DNA from: Phaeobacter sp.
GTDB lineage: Bacteria > Pseudomonadota > Alphaproteobacteria > Rhodobacterales > Rhodobacteraceae
DNA length: 64,000 nt
Reading direction: 5' to 3'
NCBI RefSeq assembly: GCF_022825805.1
Contig: NZ_JAJDWC010000016.1
Location: 1 to 64,000 of the forward strand
Numbering within the stretch: the first letter of the stretch is position 1; each line of letters begins with the position of its first letter. Both the position numbers and the translations under genes were made by a program. The notes under the pieces are model-generated. The model was not told the origin of the DNA. It made no database searches and was given only the letters and a program-made list of their open reading frames with translations. Positions 52,236 through 62,072 of the stretch are shown in pieces.

Positions 52236-52264
52236 AAAAAAGCCCGGAGCTTTTGGCCCCGGGC
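52236..52264 (-). terminator. Intrinsic terminator of lpd
   Basis: On the minus strand GCCCGGGGCC (52264-52255), loop AAAA, GCTCCGGGC (52250-52242), then six T (52241-52236). It lies about 42 bases past the lpd stop. Confidence 0.88.
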
Positions 52265-52306
52265 ATATCTGTCTGACTGTCTGAATGATCTACCAGTCTG
52301 GCAGGC

Positions 52307-53713
52307 TTACATGTGGATCACGCGGTCAAAGGCGTCCAACACGCTTTCATGCATCATTTCCGACAGGGTCGGATGCGGGAACACGGTGTGCATCAGATCC
52401 TCTTCGGTGGTTTCCAGCTGACGGCCAACCACATAGCCCTGGATCATCTCGGTCACTTCTGCGCCGACCATATGGGCCCCCAGCAGCTCGCCGGTCTTGG
52501 CGTCAAACACGGTCTTCACCATCCCTTCCTGCTCGCCAAGGGCAATCGCCTTGCCGTTGCCGATGAACGGGAAGCGGCCCACTTTGATGTCATAGCCCAG
52601 CTCTTTGGCTTTTGCTTCGCTATAGCCGACCGAAGCCACCTGCGGATGGCAGTAAGTGCAGCCTGCGATGCTTTCCGGTTTGACGGGATGCACCGATTTG
52701 CCCGCGATCAGCTCGGCCACCATGACCCCTTCGTGCGAAGCCTTGTGCGCAAGCCAAGGTGCCCCGGCGATATCGCCAATCGCATAGAGCCCATCAACGC
52801 CCGTGCGACAGTAGGCATCTGTGACCACATGGGTCCGATCAATAGTGACGCCAAGCGCCTCCAGCCCCAGTCCTTCGACATTGCCGACGATCCCAACGGC
52901 AGAAATCACGGTGTCGAATTCCTGTTTCTGGATCTTGCCGCCAACCTCGATATGGGCGGTGACAGTGCCACCATCGGCGGTGGGCGCACGGTCCAACTGT
53001 TTGACCATGGCTTTTTCCATGATCTTCATGCCCTGTTTGACGAATTGCTTCTTGGCGAAGGCGGAGATTTCCGCGTCCTCAACAGGCAGCACCCGGTCCA
53101 TAACCTCAACAACGGTCGTGTCCGCGCCCAACGTGTTGTAGAAGCTGGCAAATTCGATACCGATGGCGCCCGATCCAATGACCAGCAAGCGCTTTGGCAT
53201 CCGCACCGGTTGCAGCGCATGTTTATAGGTCCAGACCAGATTGCCGTCTGCCTCCAGGCCGGGCAGTTCGCGTGCCCGTGCGCCGGTGGCCAGAACGATG
53301 TTCTTGGCGCTCAGCTCGGTGGTGCCCTTGTCGGTCTTGACGCTGACCTGGCCCTTGGCGGGGATCGTTGCCTCCCCCATCACCACATCGATCTTGTTCT
53401 TCTTCATCAGATGACCAATGCCGGACGACAGCTGCTTGGCCACCCCGCGCGAGCGTTTCACCACCGCATCCAGATCATAGCTGATGTTGTCAGCCTTGAG
53501 ACCGAACTCCTTGGCGCGTTCCATCAGGTGGAACACCTCGGAGGAGCGCAGCATCGCTTTCGTCGGGATGCAGCCCCAGTTGAGGCAGATGCCCCCCATA
53601 TGTTCGCGCTCGACGATGCAGGTCTTCAGACCCAGCTGAGCGGCGCGGATCGCCGCCACATAGCCGCCGGGTCCGGCGCCGATTACGATCAGGTCATAGG
53701 TTTGTGCGGCCAT
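52307..53713 (-). CDS. lpdA: Dihydrolipoyl dehydrogenase
   Basis: Flavoprotein E3 component of 2-oxo acid dehydrogenase complexes, reoxidising dihydrolipoamide with NAD. The 468 residues show the FAD motif DLIVIGAGPGGYVAA, the redox disulfide in GGICLNWGCIPTK (Cys43, Cys48), the NAD motif VIGSGAIGIEFASF and the C-terminal dimer segment AHMVGAEVTEMI, followed by HTVFPHPTLSEMMHE with the active-site His. No lipoyl domain is fused at the N-terminus. It stands alone here with its own terminator; whether it serves PDH, OGDH or branched-chain complexes is not shown by context. Confidence 0.95.
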   Translation of the reverse strand: MAAQTYDLIVIGAGPGGYVAAIRAAQLGLKTCIVEREHMGGICLNWGCIPTKAMLRSSEVFHLMERAKEFGLKADNISYDLDAVVKRSRGVAKQLSSGIGHLMKKNKIDVVMGEATIPAKGQVSVKTDKGTTELSAKNIVLATGARARELPGLEADGNLVWTYKHALQPVRMPKRLLVIGSGAIGIEFASFYNTLGADTTVVEVMDRVLPVEDAEISAFAKKQFVKQGMKIMEKAMVKQLDRAPTADGGTVTAHIEVGGKIQKQEFDTVISAVGIVGNVEGLGLEALGVTIDRTHVVTDAYCRTGVDGLYAIGDIAGAPWLAHKASHEGVMVAELIAGKSVHPVKPESIAGCTYCHPQVASVGYSEAKAKELGYDIKVGRFPFIGNGKAIALGEQEGMVKTVFDAKTGELLGAHMVGAEVTEMIQGYVVGRQLETTEEDLMHTVFPHPTLSEMMHESVLDAFDRVIHM

Positions 53714-53960
53714 GCTGTTTCCTCGCCTTCAACAGGATCTCTGAAAATTAGTTCACCGTTAAACTATTTTTATCTGCACTGCAATCTTACAGTGCTGCGG
53801 CACAGCGCCCTGCCCCTGGTTTTGCTCATGACGCCGCTCACAGGCCTGATCCTTGATCACATCATAGGCACAATCAAGGACCGATCTGACAAGCCACGCA
53901 TCCCCCATCTGCAGGCGTCTTCACCGCGACCGCACCCTAGCGCCAAACCCGTCAACAAAA
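53714..53960. other. Spacer between DUF924 gene terminator and lpd, nothing recognised
   Basis: About 250 bp upstream of lpd containing its presumed promoter. An A+T-rich stretch near 53740-53790 (gaaaattagttcaccg, ttaaactatttttatc) is a plausible promoter area, but no consensus boxes with proper spacing stand out. Confidence 0.35.
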
Positions 53961-54002
53961 TCAAAAGAACCGCACAGAGCGCATCCGGCCCCGTGCGGTT
54001 CT
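53961..54002 (-). terminator. Intrinsic terminator of the DUF924 gene
   Basis: AGAACCGCAC (53966-53975) and GTGCGGTTCT (53993-54002) form a perfect 10-bp stem with a 17-base loop; on the minus strand it is followed by TTTGATTTTG. It lies about 38 bases past the DUF924 stop. Confidence 0.8.
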
Positions 54003-54039
54003 CTTTATCACGTCTGGTCAAAAGACCCGATTGCAGCGC

Positions 54040-54618
54040 TTAGGCGACCACTTCCAACTGCCGCACAGTGCTGCCATAACCACCGGCCATCACGTAATCC
54101 AACTCGGGCGCAGTGCTGTTGCGCGCCAGTGCCTCGTTGCGATAGGGGAAACGCCCAAACTGGCGGATCACTTCGCGATGGGCACGCGCGTGCAGCAGGT
54201 TTGAGGCACCGTTCTTTGGCATCCGCTCCAGCATCAGGCGCACGCAACGCTCCTGATCGCAGAGGTTTTCCGAATGCATCAACGGCAGATAGAAAAACTG
54301 CCGCTGAGGCTCGTCGATCTTCAGATCCCAGGATTTGTTGATCGCGCATTTTGCCGCCGACAGTGCCTGCCCGTCGCTGGCGAAGGCCTCTGCCGCATTG
54401 CGGAACATATTGCGCGGCAGCTGATCGGTCAGAATGATGAACGCCAGCACGCCACGCGGCCCCGTGCGCCAGTAATCACAGCCGCCCTCGCGCGCCAATT
54501 GCCAGGTTGTCTCAAACCGCGCCCGGATGTCTGCATCCAGGGCCTCGTCTTGCAGATACCACCCTTTCTCGCCCACCTCATTGAGCCAGAAATTCAGGAT
54601 GTCGTCGGGACCCGCCAT
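54040..54618 (-). CDS. DUF924 family protein
   Basis: 192 residues from MAGPDDILNFWLNEVG (ATG at 54618, GGAGA upstream). The family pattern is clear: an all-helical, TPR-like fold with LAFIILTDQLPRNMFRNAAEAFASD and FFYLPLMHSENLCDQERCV, then a segment near RHREVI-like HREVIRQFGRFPYRN. DUF924 proteins are widespread, cytoplasmic and functionally uncharacterised. Stand-alone gene with its own terminator; no context clue to function. Confidence 0.88.
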   Translation of the reverse strand: MAGPDDILNFWLNEVGEKGWYLQDEALDADIRARFETTWQLAREGGCDYWRTGPRGVLAFIILTDQLPRNMFRNAAEAFASDGQALSAAKCAINKSWDLKIDEPQRQFFYLPLMHSENLCDQERCVRLMLERMPKNGASNLLHARAHREVIRQFGRFPYRNEALARNSTAPELDYVMAGGYGSTVRQLEVVA

Positions 54619-54757
54619 AGGTCTGTCTCCATTTGTCCTTCCACAGGTCAAGTGAGGCAATTTTTGGCGCCGCGTGACAAGGGCAAGCCCGTCACGTTTT
54701 ACGTCAGTCCCGACATTTTCGTGAGCTTTTGGTCATAAAACCACCGGGTTAGCGCAA

Positions 54758-56044
54758 TCAGGCAGCATCTGTGGTCGCTTCATTGGCAGCTTCCTGCTCT
54801 TCGATGTCGGTCTCGATCGCATATTCCTGCGCAAACTCCACCGCAACCGGCGAAGAGGTGGGCAACATGGGCGACATGATTCCGGTCTCTTCGCTGGGAA
54901 TCGCCGGACGCTGCGTGGTGCGGTAGGCCGCGTAAGCCCCCAGTGCCAGCAGCAGGATCGCCATGAACAAGAAGAAGCCAGGCGCGCCAAAGACCGAGTC
55001 GCTCATCATCCAGCCAGTGATCAGCGGCCCTGCAACCGCACCAAGCCCGTTGATGAACACCAGACCACCCGATGCGGCCGGCATATCATCATGTTCGAGA
55101 TAGTCATTGGTGTGGGCAATCAGCAGCGAATAAAGCGGGTTGGTCATGCCACCGATCACAAAGGCCGCAACCAGCAACAGCAGGAAATTGCCGCCCATCA
55201 GCATGGCAACAACCGCCGCGGCACCACCACTGGTGGCACCAAACAGGATCAGGATCCGGCGGTCCATCCGGTCGGAAAACCAGCCCAGCGGATATTGCAG
55301 GACCAAAGCGCCCACATAGAAGGTCGCCACAAAGATCGAAATCTGGGTCAGGCTCAGCCCGGCAGAAGCCGCATAAACCGCGCTCATGCCAAATTGTGCA
55401 GAGAACACGCCGCCCAGCAGGAACATCCCCACACAGCCCAATGGCGAGGCCTGCAACAGATTGCCCAGAGGCATCGGCTTGGTCGTGTCAAACGCAGGCG
55501 TTGGCGAAATCGACAGCAAAATCGGAGCAAAGGAGACAGACACCACGACCGAGGCAATGACGAAGGTTTCATAACCACCGGGATCCGCCACCAGAAACAG
55601 GCCCTGGGCGGAGACGATCCCCACCATCTGCACAATCATATAGAGCGACAGCGCTTTGCCGCGGTTGGCATTGTCAGAAGCGTTGTTCAGCCAGCTTTCC
55701 GCGGTGACATACACGCCCGAGAAACAGAACCCGATGACAATACGTCCCAGCACCCAGGCCCAGGGGCTGGCCACCGCCGGATAGAGGATCATCACCGCCG
55801 AAATGAAAGAGGCCAGCGCCGCAAAAACCCGCACATGGCCGACCCGGCGGATCATCTCCGGGGCCAGTTTCGATCCCCCCAGAAAGCCGATGAAATAGGC
55901 CGACATCACACAGGACATCTCAAAGGTGCTGAACCCTTCCAGATCGCCGCGCACCCCCAGCAGCGTGCCCTGCAGGCCATTGCCCACCATCAGCATGCCC
56001 ATGCCCAGCAACAGCGCCCATGCGCTTGAAAGAACCTGCCACAT
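54758..56044 (-). CDS. MFS transporter, YcaD-like
   Basis: 428 residues, about twelve membrane helices from MWQVLSSAWALLLGMGMLMVG. GGSKLAPEMIRRVGHVRVFAAL occupies the motif A loop, and RIVIGFCFSGVYVTAESWLNN resembles the YcaD/UPF0226 branch of the superfamily, whose substrates are unknown. The last 55 residues are a cytoplasmic acidic tail (EQEAANEATTDAA at the end), unusual for this family. Monocistronic as far as can be seen. Confidence 0.85.
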   Translation of the reverse strand: MWQVLSSAWALLLGMGMLMVGNGLQGTLLGVRGDLEGFSTFEMSCVMSAYFIGFLGGSKLAPEMIRRVGHVRVFAALASFISAVMILYPAVASPWAWVLGRIVIGFCFSGVYVTAESWLNNASDNANRGKALSLYMIVQMVGIVSAQGLFLVADPGGYETFVIASVVVSVSFAPILLSISPTPAFDTTKPMPLGNLLQASPLGCVGMFLLGGVFSAQFGMSAVYAASAGLSLTQISIFVATFYVGALVLQYPLGWFSDRMDRRILILFGATSGGAAAVVAMLMGGNFLLLLVAAFVIGGMTNPLYSLLIAHTNDYLEHDDMPAASGGLVFINGLGAVAGPLITGWMMSDSVFGAPGFFLFMAILLLALGAYAAYRTTQRPAIPSEETGIMSPMLPTSSPVAVEFAQEYAIETDIEEQEAANEATTDAA

Positions 56045-56361
56045 TGCGCGTGTCTCCTATGTGTTTGTCTCAATGCCTCGGTGACGCTGGTTGCCGCTCT
56101 GGGTCTGGCCAACGCCTGTTATGTCAATCCGATGGTGCCGCTCAATCCGTGTACATCGGCCTAATCCCAGTCTTATGCGGACCGAATATCAACTCAACTC
56201 TGGCCCGAACCCAAACAGCGTACCGGCACACAAGCCAAATCGCACAGCCCAAAAACCAACAGCCCAAAGACCAAAGGGCCCAGCACGCAGAAACTGCGGC
56301 CGGACCGGACCCGGACACCATCCGGTTTCTCAGACCTGACAGATGTGCCAGGTGGATTCTG
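56045..56361. other. Spacer between MFS gene and queA, nothing recognised
   Basis: About 317 bp rich in CA/CCA dinucleotides on the plus strand (for example ccaaacagcg, aaaaaccaacagcccaaagacc). No gene, hairpin with T-run, or repeat stands out. It contains the MFS promoter and the 3' flank of queA. Confidence 0.35.
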
Positions 56362-57426
56362 TCAAACTTCCGCCAAAGGAGGGATCAAAAGCGACGCATC
56401 CCCATAAGAGAAGAACCGATATTTTTCCTGCACCGCATGGGCATAGATGCTGCGAATGCAGTCCGCGCCCATCAGTGCCGACACCAGCATCATCAGGGTC
56501 GATTTCGGCAGGTGGAAATTGGTCATCAACCCATCCGCCACATGAAAGTGGAAGCCTGGATAGATGAAAATATCAGTATCACCCTCCCAGGGGGCGATGG
56601 CCCCTGTTTCGGCGGCTGCGCTTTCAATCAGGCGCAGGGCGGTTGTGCCCACCGGGATCACCCGTCCCCCGGCGGCTTTGGTCGCCGCAATCTCGGCCGC
56701 CGCCGTTGCGCTGACCCGGCCCCATTCGGAGTGCATCTTGTGTTGGGTGACGTCATCGACCTTTACGGGCAGAAAGGTGCCCGCGCCAACATGCAGGGTC
56801 ACAAAGCTGAAGCTGACCCCCTGCGCCTGCAACGCGGCCAGCAGCGGTTCGTCAAAATGCAACGACGCTGTAGGCGCCGCCACCGCTCCGGAGTTTTCCG
56901 CCCAGACCGTCTGGTAATCCGTTTTGTCCTGATCATCTGCAGGCCGTTTGGCCGCGATATAAGGTGGCAGCGGCATCGCGCCCGCCTCTGCCAGGGCGGC
57001 ATCGAAATCTGCGCCCACACAATTGAACACCAAATGGCCCTGCCCGTCCTCAACGCGTTCCAGCCGAGCAGACAGCTGATCGGAGAAGACGATCTCCTCG
57101 CCGATCTTGACCTTTTTCAGCGGCTTCAACAGCGCGCTCCAGCTGCCATTGGCGGCGGGCTCCAGCAGGGTCACCTCCACCTTGGCGGCCATTGGTCCCT
57201 GGGCGGTGTCGCGATGGCGCAAACCGCTGAGCCTTGCGGGGATCACCTTGGTGTCGTTCAGCACCAACCGGTCCCCCGGACGCAGCCATTGGCCCAGATC
57301 GGCCACAGTGGCATCGGTGATCTGCGCGCCTTGCGCGACGAGCAGACGGGCGGAGGTGCGGGGAACCGCCGGTCGGGTGGCGATCAGCTCATCGGGGAGA
57401 TCAAAGTCAAAATCACTGAGTTTCAT
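56362..57426 (-). CDS. queA: tRNA preQ1(34) S-adenosylmethionine ribosyltransferase-isomerase
   Basis: Queuosine pathway enzyme that transfers and rearranges the ribosyl group of S-adenosylmethionine onto preQ1 in tRNA wobble position 34, giving epoxyqueuosine. [20 protein letters not shown] is the canonical start; [25 protein letters not shown] and the C-terminal [16 protein letters not shown] are family landmarks. Length 354 is normal. Downstream tgt is not adjacent in the window. It is followed on the same strand by nothing closely spaced. Confidence 0.95.
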   Translation of the reverse strand: MKLSDFDFDLPDELIATRPAVPRTSARLLVAQGAQITDATVADLGQWLRPGDRLVLNDTKVIPARLSGLRHRDTAQGPMAAKVEVTLLEPAANGSWSALLKPLKKVKIGEEIVFSDQLSARLERVEDGQGHLVFNCVGADFDAALAEAGAMPLPPYIAAKRPADDQDKTDYQTVWAENSGAVAAPTASLHFDEPLLAALQAQGVSFSFVTLHVGAGTFLPVKVDDVTQHKMHSEWGRVSATAAAEIAATKAAGGRVIPVGTTALRLIESAAAETGAIAPWEGDTDIFIYPGFHFHVADGLMTNFHLPKSTLMMLVSALMGADCIRSIYAHAVQEKYRFFSYGDASLLIPPLAEV

Positions 57427-57514
57427 GCGCCGCCATATAGGGTGTCATCGCACAATTGGCCAACAGGTTTTCACGTCCGAGGTCTGCCAGAGTGCAGCAC
57501 CGCGCCCGCCGCGC

Positions 57515-60500
57515 TCAGCGATCCTCCCCCGGAGAGCGCGAATAGGCCGGCCGGTCCCGTTCGGATCGTGGCGTGGGGGGCGGCGCAGGTTCCTCACCTG
57601 GCAGGGTTGGGGCCGGGCCACGGAAAATCTCGCGGAACATGCCGGGGGCGAGCCCTGACAGTGGGTTCACTTGCACCTGCGGGTCATCTGCCGTCCCTTT
57701 TAGAGTGAAGGCAAACCCGATCAGCCCCTCGCCCTTGCGCGTCAACACCCGCCCGATGGCATTCAGGATATAGATCGGTGACAGCACGCCACGCATGTTC
57801 AGCGCACTGGTCTGCAAATCATAGTTCCCATCCAGCGACAGCCCCATGGATGGTCCCACGGCGCTGCTGTCGCGGATGATCAGATGCGTGGGACCCAGGC
57901 GGAAATTCGCCTCCACATTGGTAAACAGGATGCCCTGACCCGCCAGCTGATCGATCAGCCCCACCAGGCTCAGCGCATTGATCAGCGCCGCCATGGAGGG
58001 CGCTTCTTTGATGCGGGTGTTGCGGACATTGATCTGACCATCATATTCGCCCGCCGCGCCTGGTGCGGGCACCAGCGACATCTCAAAACTGCCACCAGAG
58101 CCGTGACGCAGCACCCCTGCCGCACGGAACACACCGCCTGCATCGTCAGACCGGATCCGGGTGGCAAAATCATTGCCCTTCGGCACAACCACCCCATCGA
58201 CACGGGTCTGCCCGTTCAGCCGCGCTGAAAACTCCCCATTGAAACCGCCGGTGGTGGAAAACCGCCCTTCATAATCCGTGAGCGCAATGCTGTCGGTCAC
58301 CTGCACCTGATCCAGCCGCAGGGTGATCGGGCCACCGCCCTGGGCGGACCCAGACGCGCCGCCGCCTTGCCCCCCAGCCTCAGAACCCTCTGGCATGCGC
58401 CGCAAATCCAGAGTGCCAGAGCTGACCGAAATCGCAGGCTGACGGTTTCCCCGCGTGCTCAGCGTCAGCGCACCGCGAAACCAATCCCCCACGCGGAGCG
58501 CGCCAAACTGCGCCTGTTCAAACGCACCCCCATCTCCCAGCCGCACCTGGCCCTGCGCCGACAGCCCAGGGGCCTCCAGCCGCAACAGATCGACCTGCGG
58601 GGGCTGCGCCAATGTCGCCTCCAACTCCAGCTGACCGGTGCGCGCCTGCGGCAACCGCCAGGACAGCGCATCAATGCGCAGGCCCACACCATCCAGATCG
58701 CTGTTCACAAACAGACGCGGCGGCTGATCCGGTGTAATCTCCACCCTATAGTTGACCTCGCCCAGACCATTGACACTGCCGGGCGGCAACGTGATGCGCA
58801 GCGCCTGCAGACTGTCCGCTGACAGCTCCAGCGTGCCCTCCACTTCGACCGGGGGCGCGCCTTCGGGCCGCGCTGCCAGACGCAGGGCTGCCGGTCCAAC
58901 CGCCTGTTGCCAGCGCGCGGTGGCCGGAATACCGCTCAGCGCGCCCGCACCGCGCAGGTTCACATGATCCTGATCACCGCTGATTTGCAGCACCTCGGCA
59001 GTGACCACCTCTTCGGGGACAAGGCGCGCACTGCGCACGTCGCGGATCTGCCCTTTGTAGTGATAACGAATCTCCTCCGGCTGCACCCCATTGCGCAGGG
59101 GCAGTGACAGCGTGCCATCCAGAACCACCCGACCATCCGCCAGATCCACTGGCAACCCGGCCTTATCCATGATCTGCAAGGGTGGACGATTGAGCAACGA
59201 CAAAGCCGCCGTCACCGATCCTTCTGCGACCACACGGGCAATCCCGGGCCCGCCATCCCGCACCGAGGTGTCGGGAATGATGAAGGAGGTGCCCGCCGCA
59301 TCCACCGGCCCGCCCTCGTCCGCCATCACAAAACCCGAGGTCGCAATCGCCACCAATCGGGTGCCATGCAGGCTGAACTGACCGGCGGCCTGTTGCAGCG
59401 GTGGCAGGGACTTCTGAAACCGGACCTTGGCCTCTTCGAAAGCGAGGTCGAGATGCACAAACGGCTTTTCCGTGCCGCGCCCGCGGAGTGCAAAATTCAC
59501 ATCCCGCGCCATGCCCTCCAACAGGTTCTCCTGCACCCATTGGCGGGGTTTGGGCGGCGCGGCCAGCGGCCAGACCTCTTTGACCCGCGCTGCTGAGATC
59601 TGATTGGCCCGCCCATTCAGCGCATAACGCCAGCCATCCGCACCGGCGGTGACATCACCGTCCAGCAGGATGCGCGTGTCACCATCACGCACCAACATCT
59701 CGCCCAGGCGCAGGCGAAACGGATCCAGCTCCAGCTTGAAATCCATGGTGACCCCAGCCAGATCCACCGGCGCCTCGCTCAGCTGATTGTGGTTGAGACT
59801 GATGTCCTGAAACCGCAGTTGCCCCACCAGATCGGTCAACTGGCCATTGTCGACCCCCATCAGATGGGCCCGCCCATCCATGCTGCCGGACCCCCAGCCG
59901 GTGTTGACCGACAGCTCGTTGAACCGCAGCTCCTGCAAGTCGGGCAGATAGGTGAAATAGCTCTGCGCGCCCTGGATCGCGACCGGCCGGGCCTGGGGTG
60001 TTGGCTGCACCACGCCTTCGCCGATCTGCAGACTGGCGGAGACCGGACCCAGCAGACCGTCGCTGTCGATACCGCCCCGCAACGAACCGGAAATTGGCGC
60101 CCGCAGCACCTCCAGCCAGCCCAAAGCGGCGGATTGCGCGGCGATGTCTTCGCTGGCGACCGAATTGACCAGCACCCCGAATTGCGCCGCCTTGTCGCCG
60201 ATGGCTGAATCGTAATTGGCCTCGATCGTGCCGACGTAATCCCGCCCGCTCAGCAGCGAGAAACCTGCCGCCAGATCAATGTCCTGCCCGCGGCGCTCCA
60301 TGCGGATGCTGCCGCCATCAAGGGTCCAGACCCGCCCCAACCGTGCATCTTCGTAGCGCAGGGTCACGGCCTCGGTTTCAATCGAAACCAGCGCCGACAG
60401 GATCGGCGTTTCCAGTTGCCGGTCCCATTGTTCGATCAGCTCCGGCAGGGTCGCCGCCTCGCGCAGCGGTGCCTCCCCCTCGGCAAGGCTCAGCGCCAGC

Positions 60501-61279
60501 CCACCGTCGATCTCTCGGGTCAACGTGCCATACAGCCCTGACAGGCTGATCGATTTGGGCCGCACCTGTCCGCGCAGCAAAGGCCGCATCGCCAGGGAGG
60601 CCTGCGCATCCGCAAGCCGGACAAGCCGCGCACCATCGGCGTCCTGCAGGGTCACATCGCGCAGGCTGACCCGCGGCCGCCATCCCTGATTGACCACCAC
60701 TTGAATGCCGCCAAAGGCGATGCTGAGGCCGCCGAGATGCTGCTCCAGCCGCTGCTCCACCCGGCTGCGCAGCCAATCCGGCGCATCAAACCGTGTCCCG
60801 ATCCCGAGATAGACAAACCCGCCCAACAGCAGGGCAGCCACGACCGCGACCACCGCGGCCACGCGCAGCAATACCCGCCCCAACCGGCGCAGTCCCCCGG
60901 GCGGTTTGGGTATCGCGGGTTCGGCGAATGTTTCGGAGGCCGCCGCAGTGGTAATTATCTGCTTGGCAGCAACCTGCGCCCCGCCGTCGGGCTCTGGTTG
61001 CGGACCGGGCACAGCGCGGGCCGTTGCCGGTGCCCCAGGCTCGTCAACGTCAAACAAGTCTTTCTCTGGCGGCGCAACGGCGCGCGCCACGGGCACATCA
61101 CCGCTGTCAACAGGACCACTAGCAACAGGACCACTTGCAACAAGATCATTGGCGACACGATCACTGGCGACACGATCACTGGCGGCAGGCGCCTCGCCCC
61201 CCGCAACAGACGCCTCATCCTTGCCAGCAGGTGCATCAACCGGTTGCGCCGCCTCTGCATCCTCCAGAGGGGCGGGCAC
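57515..61279 (-). CDS. AsmA/YhdP-like envelope protein
   Basis: Very large (at least 1254 residues) AsmA-superfamily protein with a DUF3971-like middle and an AsmA-type C-terminus (about 1080-1235: IRDSSAVGPSMGLSLDGNYDLQ split by SALNMRGVLSPIYILNAIG and FTLKGTADDPQVQVNPLSG). An N-terminal cytoplasmic region of about 130 residues, Ala/Pro-rich, precedes one membrane helix (about 137-160), and the rest is periplasmic beta-rich repeat. YhdP relatives bridge inner and outer membranes and move phospholipid. The listed start is GTG without a ribosome site; the frame stays open to a TAG 35 codons upstream with only ATT as a candidate start there, so the true N-terminus is uncertain. Confidence 0.85.
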   Translation of the reverse strand: MPAPLEDAEAAQPVDAPAGKDEASVAGGEAPAASDRVASDRVANDLVASGPVASGPVDSGDVPVARAVAPPEKDLFDVDEPGAPATARAVPGPQPEPDGGAQVAAKQIITTAAASETFAEPAIPKPPGGLRRLGRVLLRVAAVVAVVAALLLGGFVYLGIGTRFDAPDWLRSRVEQRLEQHLGGLSIAFGGIQVVVNQGWRPRVSLRDVTLQDADGARLVRLADAQASLAMRPLLRGQVRPKSISLSGLYGTLTREIDGGLALSLAEGEAPLREAATLPELIEQWDRQLETPILSALVSIETEAVTLRYEDARLGRVWTLDGGSIRMERRGQDIDLAAGFSLLSGRDYVGTIEANYDSAIGDKAAQFGVLVNSVASEDIAAQSAALGWLEVLRAPISGSLRGGIDSDGLLGPVSASLQIGEGVVQPTPQARPVAIQGAQSYFTYLPDLQELRFNELSVNTGWGSGSMDGRAHLMGVDNGQLTDLVGQLRFQDISLNHNQLSEAPVDLAGVTMDFKLELDPFRLRLGEMLVRDGDTRILLDGDVTAGADGWRYALNGRANQISAARVKEVWPLAAPPKPRQWVQENLLEGMARDVNFALRGRGTEKPFVHLDLAFEEAKVRFQKSLPPLQQAAGQFSLHGTRLVAIATSGFVMADEGGPVDAAGTSFIIPDTSVRDGGPGIARVVAEGSVTAALSLLNRPPLQIMDKAGLPVDLADGRVVLDGTLSLPLRNGVQPEEIRYHYKGQIRDVRSARLVPEEVVTAEVLQISGDQDHVNLRGAGALSGIPATARWQQAVGPAALRLAARPEGAPPVEVEGTLELSADSLQALRITLPPGSVNGLGEVNYRVEITPDQPPRLFVNSDLDGVGLRIDALSWRLPQARTGQLELEATLAQPPQVDLLRLEAPGLSAQGQVRLGDGGAFEQAQFGALRVGDWFRGALTLSTRGNRQPAISVSSGTLDLRRMPEGSEAGGQGGGASGSAQGGGPITLRLDQVQVTDSIALTDYEGRFSTTGGFNGEFSARLNGQTRVDGVVVPKGNDFATRIRSDDAGGVFRAAGVLRHGSGGSFEMSLVPAPGAAGEYDGQINVRNTRIKEAPSMAALINALSLVGLIDQLAGQGILFTNVEANFRLGPTHLIIRDSSAVGPSMGLSLDGNYDLQTSALNMRGVLSPIYILNAIGRVLTRKGEGLIGFAFTLKGTADDPQVQVNPLSGLAPGMFREIFRGPAPTLPGEEPAPPPTPRSERDRPAYSRSPGEDR
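61108..61182. repeat. Five tandem 15-bp units inside the AsmA-like gene
   Basis: Units begin at 61108, 61123, 61138, 61153 and 61168; the last two are identical (cgacacgatcactgg), the others diverge gradually (caacaggaccactag and similar). The length keeps frame and encodes a pentapeptide repeated in the cytoplasmic N-terminal tail (VASDR, VANDL, VASGP forms). A likely length-variable site. Confidence 0.85.
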
Positions 61280-61433
61280 GACCGCATCTGCAGGCGCGTC
61301 ATGGCCAGCCTCTGCTGTTGGATCCGCAGAGGCCGCCGCTTTTGGGGGGACCGGTTTAATCCTTGCTTTCCCTTTGTCCGTAATGGCCTATGTGTCGCAC
61401 GCACCCTTTGCGAAACCGATTGGAGACCTCATT

Positions 61434-61895
61434 ATGCTCGCTCCCAAAGATCCAGCTCCTCTGTTCACCCTGCCCCGCGATGGCGGCGAGTCCGTTGCCC
61501 TTGACACCCTGCGCGGCAAAGCCGTCGTGCTGTTCTTCTATCCCCGCGATGATACCCCGGGCTGCACCAAGGAATCCATCGGATTTTCTGAACATCTGCA
61601 GGCCTTTGCCGATGCCGGAGCCGCTGTCTATGGAATTTCCAAAGATACCGTGGCGAAACACGAAAAATTCATCACCAAACATGAGCTGACCACCCCGCTG
61701 CTGTCCGACGCAGATGGCACCACCTGTGAGGATTACGGGGTCTGGAAAGAAAAGAACATGTACGGCAAGACCTATTGGGGCATCGAACGCTCCACCTTCC
61801 TGATCGACGCAGACGGTCAGATCGCGCAGATTTGGCGCAAGGTCAAAGTGAACGGCCACGTCGAAGAGGTGCTGGAGGCCGTCAAAGCGCTCTGA
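61434..61895 (+). CDS. bcp: Thiol peroxidase, Bcp/PrxQ type
   Basis: Cytoplasmic peroxiredoxin of 153 residues reducing hydroperoxides with thioredoxin. The start MLAPKDPAPLFTLP (ATG at 61434, GGAGA upstream) fits the family. The peroxidatic Cys44 lies in PRDDTPGCTKES. The resolving Cys usually found five residues later in PrxQ proteins is absent (CTKESIG); Cys98 in TTCEDYGVW could resolve instead, or the enzyme works as a 1-Cys form. The conserved Arg in IERSTFLIDADG is present. It is divergent from the AsmA-like gene, the two 5' ends lying about 50-150 bp apart. Confidence 0.93.
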   Translation: MLAPKDPAPLFTLPRDGGESVALDTLRGKAVVLFFYPRDDTPGCTKESIGFSEHLQAFADAGAAVYGISKDTVAKHEKFITKHELTTPLLSDADGTTCEDYGVWKEKNMYGKTYWGIERSTFLIDADGQIAQIWRKVKVNGHVEEVLEAVKAL

Positions 61896-62072
61896 GCCGC
61901 AGGGCAAACCGGTTCAGCCTTGCAGTGCCGTCGGCTTGATGGCACTGCAGCGCCAACAAGATCCCGATCCGCCCGACCGTTTGAACCGCAAACAACACGG
62001 CCACCTATGACCCGGCCACGCGTTACCTGGCCCCTCACATCCTGGCCGCCACCAATACCAAGGACCTTTTCC

